Source: an uncultured Lachnospiraceae bacterium
GTDB taxonomy: Bacteria > Bacillota > Clostridia > Lachnospirales > Lachnospiraceae
Assembly (NCBI GenBank): GCA_902803015.1
Contig: CADCOL010000103.1
Location: forward strand, 1-7,373
Length of the DNA: 7,373 bases
Direction of reading: 5' to 3'
The position numbers were made by a program, and so were the translations under genes. Below, one piece after another: positions 1-6,227 of the stretch; position 1 is the stretch's first letter, and each line of letters begins with the position of its first letter. Below the pieces are notes generated by a model, which made no database searches, was not told the origin of the DNA, and saw only the letters and a program-made list of their open reading frames with translations.

Positions 1-24
1 TATATTGGGAATATAATAAAATAT

Positions 25-435
25 ATGAAAGAATTAAACATCAAGGCAACAACGGACAACTTGGATGAGGTGCTGGCTTTCGTGAACGCGGAACTTGAAG
101 AAAGGGATTGTTCACCAAAGATTCAGATGCAGATTGAGGTCGCGGTAGAAGAACTCTTTGTAAATATCGCGAGCTATGCATATGCGCCCGAAATCGGAAA
201 TGCCACCGTACGTTTGGAAGCATTGGATGAACCGCATGAAATCCGGATCACTTTTATGGATGAGGGAGTTCCTTACGATCCGTTAAAGAAAGAGGACCCT
301 GATATCACACTTGCAGCGGATGAGCGCAGAATCGGCGGTTACGGAATCTATATCGTGAAGAAAACCATGGATGACGTACAGTACGAGCATAAGGACGGAA
401 AGAATATCACAATGATTATCAAATCATTGGAATAA
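25..435 (+). CDS. RsbW/SpoIIAB-like ATP-binding protein (anti-sigma factor serine kinase family)
   Basis: This 136-residue cytoplasmic protein is essentially one GHKL (HATPase_c_2) domain, the usual size for RsbW/SpoIIAB proteins. The ATP-site boxes are visible: an N box with E43 and N47 (EELFVNIA), a G1 box D79-x-G81-x-P83 (DEGVPYDP), and a G2 box at 103-113 (IGGYGIYIVKK). All key residues are present, so it should bind ATP. Family members bind a sigma factor or another partner and phosphorylate a STAS-domain antagonist. No STAS or sigma gene lies in the window, so the target is unknown. The ATG at 25 has no clear Shine-Dalgarno sequence, and the frame is open to the window edge. I kept this start because MKEL followed by an acidic helix matches the family's usual N-terminus. 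It lies 29 bases upstream of the next gene and is probably co-transcribed with it. The domain call is firm; the regulatory role is inferred. Confidence 0.9.
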   Translation: MKELNIKATTDNLDEVLAFVNAELEERDCSPKIQMQIEVAVEELFVNIASYAYAPEIGNATVRLEALDEPHEIRITFMDEGVPYDPLKKEDPDITLAADERRIGGYGIYIVKKTMDDVQYEHKDGKNITMIIKSLE

Positions 436-464
436 TACATCGATGCAGAGAGGTAGATGAGATT

Positions 465-1079
465 ATGGGAAACAAATCACTTCAGATTTACGTGAATGGT
501 GAGGAAAAGGGAATTTCCGCAGCAATGGAGGAAACCACCAAATTTGCCGTAAAGCAGCAGTTTGACAAAAAGCAGGCACTTTGCATGAGACTGATTACGG
601 AAGAATTATTGGGACTCTTTTCCGGTATTACCAATAACGATTATCGTGCTCTGTTCTGGGTAGAAGGTGAAGAAGGGGAAGCTATTTTCCATCTGATTGC
701 AAAAACCGATATGACCGCTGAGAAGAGAAACCAGTTAATCGAAGCTTCCAGTGCAAAGAAGAATGATGCTGCAGTCGGCATTATGGGTAAAATCAAAGAC
801 ATGGTGGAAACCGCAGTATTAAACTTCGGAAATGTTAACGGCGCAACGGGTGAGTTCTATGATGCAGGTGTAACTGACAATGCACCCATTGACGGACTTT
901 CCTTATTCTGGACTTTGGAGAATTATCGTAAGACCATAGAAGGTCAGAACTCTTCCGAAGCGGATGAAGAAGTCGGCTGGGATGAACTGGAGCGTTCCAT
1001 TATCGCAAATATCGCAAACGACGTTCATGTAAGTATCCGTAAGGACTCCGTGGAAATCGTTGTATTTAAGAAATTCTGA
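465..1079 (+). CDS. Hypothetical protein, possible degenerate HATPase/RsbW-like partner
   Basis: I do not recognise this 204-residue protein as a named family. It has no signal peptide or membrane segment. Parts of it echo the upstream RsbW-like protein. Residues 42-56 (RLITEELLGLFSGIT) resemble that protein's N box but lack the metal-binding Asn. Residues 104-114 (VGIMGKIKDMV) sit where the G2 box would be but lack its glycine pattern. The last strand (IRKDSVEIVVFKKF) resembles that protein's C-terminus. No DxGxP G1 box is visible. It may therefore be a non-catalytic member of the fold, perhaps a regulatory partner, with about 60 extra residues after 115. The ATG at 465 follows AGAGAGG at 447-453, with an 11-base gap that is rather long. 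It is the last gene before a strong terminator. The CDS is confident; the kinship is a reading by eye and weak. Confidence 0.8.
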   Translation: MGNKSLQIYVNGEEKGISAAMEETTKFAVKQQFDKKQALCMRLITEELLGLFSGITNNDYRALFWVEGEEGEAIFHLIAKTDMTAEKRNQLIEASSAKKNDAAVGIMGKIKDMVETAVLNFGNVNGATGEFYDAGVTDNAPIDGLSLFWTLENYRKTIEGQNSSEADEEVGWDELERSIIANIANDVHVSIRKDSVEIVVFKKF

Positions 1080-1105
1080 TCGGACGAAAAGTGAATGAAG
1101 AATTG

Positions 1106-1135
1106 AAAAAGGTCTCCTTTGGGAGACCTTTTTTT
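1106..1135. terminator. Bidirectional intrinsic terminator
   Basis: A 7-bp GC-rich stem (GGTCTCC at 1111-1117 with GGAGACC at 1122-1128) closes a TTTG loop. It is flanked by AAAAA at 1106-1110 and a run of seven T at 1129-1135. The A and T runs extend the stem and give a U-tract on either strand. It ends the rightward RsbW-like unit and can also serve the convergent metal regulator, whose stop codon is 39 bases away. Confidence 0.93.
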
Positions 1136-1174
1136 GATGCTTTTTTATGGCTTTGCAGATGCTTCTTTTAACAG

Positions 1175-1576
1175 CTACTTGTTTGATTTGCCTGAGCGAT
1201 AGCCTTTGCAATGGTGTTCGATAATGAACTGTTTAATGGCATTGTAGCTTTCTTCGCTGATAATGTGCTCAATCCTGCAGGCGTCTTCCGCTGCGACGGA
1301 ATCTTTTACGCCGAGTTCCGTCAGCCAGTTTGTAAAGAGTACGTGACGTTCGTATACATTCTGCGCAATCTTTAAGCCTTCGTCGGTTAAGGTGATAAAA
1401 CCGCTGTCGTTTACCTGAATCTGTCCTTTTTCGCGAAGTTTCCGCATGGCAACACTGATGCTGGATTTCTTGTATCCGAGCTCGTTGGCGATATCCACGG
1501 AGCGGACAACCGGAAGCTTTTTGCTTAAGATTAATATGGTTTCAAGATAGTCTTCTGCTGATTCCTTCGGATCCAT
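1175..1576 (-). CDS. DtxR/MntR-family metal-dependent transcriptional repressor
   Basis: This 133-residue regulator has an N-terminal winged helix-turn-helix (about 5-65) and a helical metal-binding and dimerisation domain (about 66-133). It has no SH3-like third domain, so its size matches MntR (about 140 residues) rather than full DtxR/IdeR. Aligned by eye to the known families, the metal ligands are D9 and E12 (EDYLE, as in MntR), H78, C100, E103 and H104 (ACRIEH, as in DtxR). The site is thus a mixture, so Mn versus Fe specificity cannot be called. I chose the ATG whose first base is complement 1576 because AAAGGGG lies 6 bases upstream of it. An in-frame ATG at 1594 lacks such a site and would add six residues. 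The gene is transcribed from a promoter carrying a palindrome that is likely its own operator. Its repressor role on manganese or iron uptake genes is family knowledge; no transport genes are in the window. Confidence 0.92.
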   Translation of the reverse strand: MDPKESAEDYLETILILSKKLPVVRSVDIANELGYKKSSISVAMRKLREKGQIQVNDSGFITLTDEGLKIAQNVYERHVLFTNWLTELGVKDSVAAEDACRIEHIISEESYNAIKQFIIEHHCKGYRSGKSNK

Positions 1577-1609
1577 TGTTTCCCCTTTGTTCATGAATCA
1601 TTCTCGGTT

Positions 1610-1625
1610 GATTGTAACTACAATC
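1610..1625. promoter_or_regulatory. Perfect palindrome, probable operator of the DtxR/MntR-like repressor
   Basis: GATTGTA-AC-TACAATC is a perfect 7-bp inverted repeat with a 2-bp centre. It begins 1 base downstream of the leftward -10 box and covers the expected transcription start, which is where a repressor would block initiation. DtxR-family proteins bind dyads of this general size, and the adjacent gene encodes one, so autoregulation is the natural inference. The half-site is not a classic DtxR or MntR box that I can name. Confidence 0.65.
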
Positions 1626-1626
1626 T

Positions 1627-1654
1627 ATTATAGCATAAAGAATCCATTTTTCAA
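1627..1654 (-). promoter_or_regulatory. Promoter of the DtxR/MntR-like gene
   Basis: Reading the minus strand, TTGAAA (1654-1649) is followed by 16 bases and TATAAT (1632-1627). The -10 box is preceded by TGC, an extended -10. Five of six -35 bases and all six -10 bases match the housekeeping consensus. Transcription should start near 1620, inside the palindrome, leaving a leader of about 45 bases. Confidence 0.75.
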
Positions 1655-1690
1655 TCTTTAACTAACTTTTGTTTTATACGCCTAACCGAT

Positions 1691-1719
1691 TTGCCGAAAA
1701 GATGGGATTCGTGTATAAT
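1691..1719 (+). promoter_or_regulatory. Promoter of the five-gene lipid operon
   Basis: TTGCCG at 1691-1696 (four of six consensus bases) is separated by 17 bases from a perfect TATAAT at 1714-1719. The predicted start is near 1726, about 43 bases ahead of the acyltransferase start codon. It points away from the metal-regulator promoter. No dyad like the 1610-1625 palindrome overlaps it. Confidence 0.65.
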
Positions 1720-1768
1720 AAAAAGCGTTTGAGAATGCCGTTTTGCGCGGTAATTTTAAAGGGGTATT

Positions 1769-2416
1769 GTGGGGAAAATGAAGCATTCGAGTCCTGTTCT
1801 GTACAAGATTCTAAGACCTGTCTTTACATTTATTTTTCAGATGATTTATCATCCGACTTATATTAATATCGCTAAAATTCCAAAGGAAGGGGCAGTTGTG
1901 CTTGCGGGAAACCACAAGCATGCACTGGACCCTATTTTTGTGGACTCTTCCACAAAGCGGGTTGTTTATACGCTGGCGAAGAAGGAACTGCATGACGGCC
2001 CTTTCGGCTGGTTTTTCCGGGCTGTCGGAAGCATCCCCGTGGATCTGGAGGCAAAGAAAAATCACGGCGCACTGGAAGCGGCAATTTCACACTTAAGGGA
2101 AGGCGCGGCGGTGAATGTTTCTCCGGAAGCAGGCAGAAATTATACGAAGGAACTGCTTCTGCCGTTTAAACCCGGTGCCGTGGTCATGGCCGGCAGAACG
2201 AACTGCAAGGTAATCCCGTATTCCATTACGGGAGACTATGAATTTCAAAGCCGAAATCTTACAATCTGTTTCGGAAACCCGATTGATGTTTCGGGACTTA
2301 CCGTGGAGGAAGCGAATGAAAAACTCCGCAGGGAAGTGGCGAAGCTTTTAATCCGCAACAGGGGACGGGAAAGGGACAGATGGGGAAAGGGAAATATATG
2401 GAAGCACAGGGCATAA
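1769..2416 (+). CDS. PlsC-type 1-acyl-glycerol-3-phosphate (lysophospholipid) acyltransferase
   Basis: This 215-residue protein of the PlsC/LPLAT superfamily would transfer an acyl chain from acyl-ACP or acyl-CoA to a lysophospholipid-type acceptor at the inner membrane face. Motif I is N48-H49-x4-D54 (NHKHALDP), the catalytic His/Asp pair. The motif II region ends in GSIPVD (87-92). Motif III is SPEAGRN (118-124), where most relatives have FPEGTRS, so E120 and R123 are kept but the glycine and threonine are changed. Motif IV is VIPYSI (148-153). The hydrophobic stretch at about 17-26 can act as a membrane-association helix. The GTG at 1769 is preferred because AAAGGGG ends 4 bases before it; the ATG at 1778 would sit only 3 bases from a GGGG. 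It is the first gene of the operon, and its 3' end overlaps the synthetase start. The acceptor cannot be known: it may be the housekeeping PlsC or a specialised paralogue. Confidence 0.9.
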   Translation: MGKMKHSSPVLYKILRPVFTFIFQMIYHPTYINIAKIPKEGAVVLAGNHKHALDPIFVDSSTKRVVYTLAKKELHDGPFGWFFRAVGSIPVDLEAKKNHGALEAAISHLREGAAVNVSPEAGRNYTKELLLPFKPGAVVMAGRTNCKVIPYSITGDYEFQSRNLTICFGNPIDVSGLTVEEANEKLRREVAKLLIRNRGRERDRWGKGNIWKHRA

Positions 2417-4134
2417 GTGTAAAAACACCGTGGTATTCCTCCTATGAAGGGGTAAGGGAGCATTTGGAATATCCGGACTATTCTGTTTATTCGCTGCTTG
2501 AGGAAAGTGCCAAAAAACATGCGAAGCTTACAAGCTACGACTATTTCGGGACCACCGTCACTTATAAAGAATTCCTGGTGCAGATTGAAGAAGCGGCCAG
2601 GGCATTTCTTACGCTCGGCGTAAAAGCGGGCGATATAGTAAGCATATGCATGCCCAATACACCCGAAGCCCTGATTTCTTTCTACGCCCTTAGTAAAATC
2701 GGTGCAGTTGCGAATATGATTCACCCGCTCTCCGGTGAGAACGAAATCAAGTATTATCTGAATCTGACCGAAAGTGAAGTGATGGTCTGTATTGATCTGG
2801 CACTTTCCAAAATCTGCCACATTATGGCGGATACGAAGTTAAAGCAGGTGATACAGGTCAGCGTTGCGGATTCCATGCCGATTACGATGAGCGTGGGATA
2901 TCATGTCACCAAAGGCCGTAAAATAAAAATCGAGAAATGCGAGATTGCGCTGAAATGGAGCGAATTTATCAAGAGCGGGCGTCATTACGAGAAGGATACC
3001 TTCCGCGAAGGCGGACCCGATGAAACGGCGGTTATCCTGTATTCCGGCGGAACAAGCGGTTTTCCCAAAGGAATCGAACTGACCAACCGTAATTTTAATG
3101 CGCTTGCCATTCAGAGTTTTGAAGCATGCCATACCTTAAAAGAAGGGGACAGAGTCCTTTCCATTATGCCGGTTTTCCATGGATTCGGCTTGGGAATCTG
3201 CATTCATACCGTGCAGTATTTCGGCGGAAACGCCATTATTCTTCCGCAGTTTGATGCGTCGAGCTTCGACAAGCTCTTAACAAAGAACCGTCCCAATATC
3301 ATTGCGGGTGTACCGTCATTATTTGAGGCGATGATGAAGAATAAGCGGATGCAGGGCGTGGATTTATCTTTCCTGCACTGTGTCATCAGCGGCGGAGACT
3401 CACTTTCCCAGAGCCTGAAGGAGAAGGTGGATGCCTTCTTAAAGGAGCACGGCGCCGATGTTCAGGTCCGTGAAGGTTACGGCCTTACCGAGTGCGTAAC
3501 GGGAAGCTGCATGATTCCGTCACATAAGTACAAACCCGGCAGTATCGGAATTCCTTACCCGGATACCTATTATAAAATCATCAACCCCGAAACCCTCGAA
3601 GAACTGCCTTACGGCGAGGACGGCGAGATTGTAATAAGCGGTCCGACCGTGATGAAGGGTTATTTAAAGGAAGAGTCGGAAACTGCCGAAACACTTCGCG
3701 TACATGCGGACGGGCTTACCTGGCTTCATACCGGTGATCTGGGTTGCATGGATGAAGAAGGGTTTATCTATTTTAAACAAAGAATCAAGAAGATGATTAT
3801 TACTTCGGGCTACAATGTATATCCGCAGTATGTGGAGAATGTCATCGATCAGATGCCGGAAGTGCTCTTATCCTGCGTCATCGGTATCGATCATGAACTG
3901 AAAGGACAGGTTGCCAAAGCGTTCATCGTCTTAAAGGACGGTGTGGAGGAAACGCCGGAGCTGCGCCGCGCCATTCGCGATCACTGCGAGAAGAATCTGG
4001 CCCGCTATTCCTGGCCGTATGAGTACGAATTCCGAAAAGAACTCCCGAAAACACTGGTTGGCAAAGTTGCGTTCCAGGAACTGATCAATGAGGAGAAGGC
4101 CAAAGCGGCTGCCAGAGAGGCGGATAACGCATGA
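2398..4134 (+). CDS. AMP-forming acyl-CoA synthetase (long-chain fatty acid-CoA ligase-like)
   Basis: This is a full-length (578 residues) member of the ANL adenylate-forming superfamily, which activates a carboxylic acid with ATP to an acyl-AMP and then a thioester. In order it shows the P-loop YSGGTSGFPKG (215-225), GYGLTE (360-365), HTGDLG (444-449), the hinge region RIKKMIITSGYNVYP, and the C-terminal catalytic lysine K556 in PKTLVGKV. The GG in the P-loop resembles FadD-type enzymes, and the neighbours favour a fatty-acid substrate, but chain length and acceptor (CoA or carrier protein) are not readable. The ATG at 2398 follows GGGGAAAGGG by 6 bases. An in-frame ATG at 2380 is possible and adds six residues. 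Either start lies inside the end of the acyltransferase gene. The stop codon overlaps the next start in an ATGA, so the gene is probably translationally coupled on both sides. Confidence 0.93.
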   Translation: MEAQGISVKTPWYSSYEGVREHLEYPDYSVYSLLEESAKKHAKLTSYDYFGTTVTYKEFLVQIEEAARAFLTLGVKAGDIVSICMPNTPEALISFYALSKIGAVANMIHPLSGENEIKYYLNLTESEVMVCIDLALSKICHIMADTKLKQVIQVSVADSMPITMSVGYHVTKGRKIKIEKCEIALKWSEFIKSGRHYEKDTFREGGPDETAVILYSGGTSGFPKGIELTNRNFNALAIQSFEACHTLKEGDRVLSIMPVFHGFGLGICIHTVQYFGGNAIILPQFDASSFDKLLTKNRPNIIAGVPSLFEAMMKNKRMQGVDLSFLHCVISGGDSLSQSLKEKVDAFLKEHGADVQVREGYGLTECVTGSCMIPSHKYKPGSIGIPYPDTYYKIINPETLEELPYGEDGEIVISGPTVMKGYLKEESETAETLRVHADGLTWLHTGDLGCMDEEGFIYFKQRIKKMIITSGYNVYPQYVENVIDQMPEVLLSCVIGIDHELKGQVAKAFIVLKDGVEETPELRRAIRDHCEKNLARYSWPYEYEFRKELPKTLVGKVAFQELINEEKAKAAAREADNA

Positions 4135-5483
4135 GAGTTCTTCTGATTCACCCGGAGGAGGCAAGAAACCTGTATGACTTCAAGGGTATTATTGAAAACG
4201 AGTGCCTGGATTTGGAGTACCTGTATGCCATTTTGGAGGATGCGGGGCATGAAGTTCTGCTTTGGGACGGTAAAATCGAAAACCGGAAAGCAGCCGCCGT
4301 CATAGACGAATATAATCCGGATGCGGTATTTTTATCGGGACGCGATTTTCAGGAGAATTTTCTTTTGGAATACGCGGAATATGCCAAGAAACACAATCCG
4401 GACACCGTGGTAATCATGGGCGGACTGCATGCGCAGCTTTGCCATGCAAGACTTCAGAAGCCGTATGCGGATTATGTCCTAAAATCCTTTGATTTTTATA
4501 AAGTGCCGGAACTGCTGAAGCTGCCTCTTCACGAAGAGGAACGCTATGATGTCCTGACGGACATGGACGATATTTGCTATCAAAAGGAAGGGGAGTGGCT
4601 CTCCAATCCCGCGGTCCCATTTGACATTAACCGATTAAAACGCCCGAACCGCACCTATTTCTACGAGCATCCGGACAATTACAATTATCTGGATCTGCCG
4701 CATGCCGCGTGGGTTAGGACCGCATACTGCTGCCCGTATCGCTGCAAATTCTGCATGCGCAATAAAATGAACCTCGGCAAATACACCAGGCGTGACATTG
4801 AGGATGTGGTGGACGAAATTGCGGAGATTCCGGACGAAAACATCTATATCGTGGATGACGATTTCCTTTTTGACGAAGACCGTGTCCGCACATTTATTCG
4901 CCTGATTCGGGAGCGTGAAATCAGGAAGCGCTTTATCTGTTACGGACGCAGCGATTTTATCGCCGCACACGAGGATATTGTAAAAGACCTTGCGGAGATT
5001 GGATTCTATTATTTTCTGGTGGGTCTGGAAACCATCCGCAGCGGGGACATGGATAAGTATAACAAGCGCAATGAGCTTGCCAACAATGAGCGAAGCATTG
5101 AACTGTGCCATAAGTACAATGTGCACCTGATGGGCATGTTTATCCTGGATCTTGATTTTACGAGAAAGGAATTTAAGGGCCTGTATCGGTGGATTAAGGA
5201 CCATGAGTTAAAACATGTGGCGGTATCCATTTATACACCGGAGCTTGGGCTTCCCGGGAGTGAGGCATACAAAGACCGGCTGATCACCGATAATCCGGGA
5301 GATTACGACTATCTGCACCTTGTGTGCAGGCCGGATATCCTGAGTGTCGGCGCGTATTATCGCAATTACTATTGGTTACTGATTAAACTCTTCCTGAAAG
5401 CAAAACGGGAGGGTGTATACGATTTCCTTGATTACGGAACCTATATCCGGGATTTTGTGAAGGGAATTCTGTGCGTGAAGTAA
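4131..5483 (+). CDS. B12-binding-domain radical SAM protein
   Basis: This 450-residue protein has a Rossmann-like N-terminal region (about 1-130: LLIHP strand, AGHEV at 38-42, DAVFLSG at 64-70, IMGGLHA at 95-101), as in cobalamin-binding radical SAM enzymes. A radical SAM core follows, with the 4Fe-4S motif C201-x3-C205-x2-C208 (CPYRCKFC). Other core features are DDDFLFD after a strand, GLETIRS in the middle, and a TPELGLPGSEAY segment matching the usual TP-x-PGT-x-Y. The N-terminal region lacks DxHxxG, which is common in this class and does not exclude cobalamin. Relatives carry out difficult C-methylations, ring formations and other radical steps. Here the enzyme sits between an acyl-CoA synthetase (ATGA overlap) and a phospholipid head-group enzyme, so a lipid substrate is inferred. 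No substrate-specific subfamily is recognised. The fold is firm and the function open. Confidence 0.92.
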   Translation: MRVLLIHPEEARNLYDFKGIIENECLDLEYLYAILEDAGHEVLLWDGKIENRKAAAVIDEYNPDAVFLSGRDFQENFLLEYAEYAKKHNPDTVVIMGGLHAQLCHARLQKPYADYVLKSFDFYKVPELLKLPLHEEERYDVLTDMDDICYQKEGEWLSNPAVPFDINRLKRPNRTYFYEHPDNYNYLDLPHAAWVRTAYCCPYRCKFCMRNKMNLGKYTRRDIEDVVDEIAEIPDENIYIVDDDFLFDEDRVRTFIRLIREREIRKRFICYGRSDFIAAHEDIVKDLAEIGFYYFLVGLETIRSGDMDKYNKRNELANNERSIELCHKYNVHLMGMFILDLDFTRKEFKGLYRWIKDHELKHVAVSIYTPELGLPGSEAYKDRLITDNPGDYDYLHLVCRPDILSVGAYYRNYYWLLIKLFLKAKREGVYDFLDYGTYIRDFVKGILCVK

Positions 5484-5529
5484 TGTCTTGTGGAAAAATC
5501 TGTACTTTTGCCATGGAGGAATCGTCCGG

Positions 5530-6213
5530 ATGGATGAAAAAGAGAAGAAAAAAGTAAAAAAGAATATTCCGAGTCCGATTGAGAGATTCTTAGAGAATTT
5601 AACTTATGCGACCTTCGGAAAAATAACGCCGAAATGGATGACACCGAATATGATTACGGCATTCGGAGCATTATGGGGACTGTTCGGAATTATCTGCGCG
5701 GCTCTTTCGAGAATCAGTCCGTATTTCTTAATCGGTACGATTTTCGGTCTGTTCGGGCATCTTTTCTGCGATGACCTTGACGGATATATTGCCATACAAA
5801 GGAACATGAAGAGCAACCGCGGCGCATATTTCGACCTGCTTACGGATATTCTTCATATTACGTATCTGTTAATTGCGCTGACCTTTGCGGGCGTGATGCA
5901 CTGGTGGTTTTCGATTTTTGTGGTTCCGGTTTACGGAATTATTATCTTTACGTCGATGAACGAGATTCATTATCTCGGAGAGTTTTCTTTCCCGACCGTG
6001 GGACCTGCGGAAACCCATCTTTTCTTCGTTGCCATTATGATTGGCAGCATGATTACGAAGATGCAGCCGCTCTTTACGGTTTGGAACATTCCGGTTACCT
6101 TTGCGGATCTGGTCTGCTTAGTGGGCGGAATTCCAATGTATGTGGAGATGATCCGGCTGCAGATTACGATTTACATCCGAATCCGCAGGAAAGATAAGAA
6201 GCTTGAAGAATAA
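5530..6213 (+). CDS. CDP-alcohol phosphatidyltransferase family membrane protein
   Basis: This 227-residue integral membrane enzyme has about six predicted segments (roughly 41-59, 64-79, 107-122, 125-141, 163-176, 190-208), preceded by a very basic N-terminus and the family-like TPNMIT. The signature D81-x2-D84-G85-x2-A88-x9-G98-x3-D102-x3-D106 keeps all four metal-binding or catalytic aspartates. The Arg of the usual DGxxAR is Ile89, with an Arg at 91. The family displaces CMP from a CDP-alcohol such as CDP-diacylglycerol by an alcohol, as in PgsA, PssA or phosphatidylinositol-phosphate synthases. Which alcohol is used here is not visible. A TTG start at 5488 would add 14 residues, but the ATG at 5530 is better because GGAGGA at 5515-5520 precedes it by 9 bases. 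It follows the radical SAM gene by 46 bases. Confidence 0.9.
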   Translation: MDEKEKKKVKKNIPSPIERFLENLTYATFGKITPKWMTPNMITAFGALWGLFGIICAALSRISPYFLIGTIFGLFGHLFCDDLDGYIAIQRNMKSNRGAYFDLLTDILHITYLLIALTFAGVMHWWFSIFVVPVYGIIIFTSMNEIHYLGEFSFPTVGPAETHLFFVAIMIGSMITKMQPLFTVWNIPVTFADLVCLVGGIPMYVEMIRLQITIYIRIRRKDKKLEE

Positions 6214-6215
6214 AA

Positions 6216-6222
6216 AAGGAGG
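6216..6222 (+). promoter_or_regulatory. Strong ribosome binding site for the NlpC/P60-like gene
   Basis: AAGGAGG stands 5 bases ahead of the ATG at 6228 and begins 2 bases after the preceding stop codon. It is the strongest Shine-Dalgarno match in the window. It fixes the start and suggests the last gene of the operon is translated well on its own. Confidence 0.85.
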
Positions 6223-6227
6223 CAGTT

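Noticed and set aside
12..17. TATAAT just upstream of the first gene as its -10 box
   Set aside because: It would place the transcript start at or next to the ATG, giving a leaderless message, and the -35 region lies at or beyond the window edge. The gene is more likely read from further upstream.
903..1211. Leftward frame of 102 codons over the terminator
   Set aside because: It reads through the hairpin and overlaps the ends of two well-supported genes; its sequence is typical of antisense translation.
1669..1866. Small rightward frame of 65 codons across the divergent promoter region
   Set aside because: It runs through the rightward promoter and into the acyltransferase gene in another frame, has no ribosome binding site and shows no recognisable protein features.
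2245..2820. Leftward frame of 191 codons
   Set aside because: It is antisense to the acyltransferase and synthetase genes, both of which carry clear family motifs. No ribosome site or domain supports it.
4635..5204. Leftward frame of 189 codons
   Set aside because: It is entirely antisense to the radical SAM core, including the cysteine motif, and has no recognisable domain.
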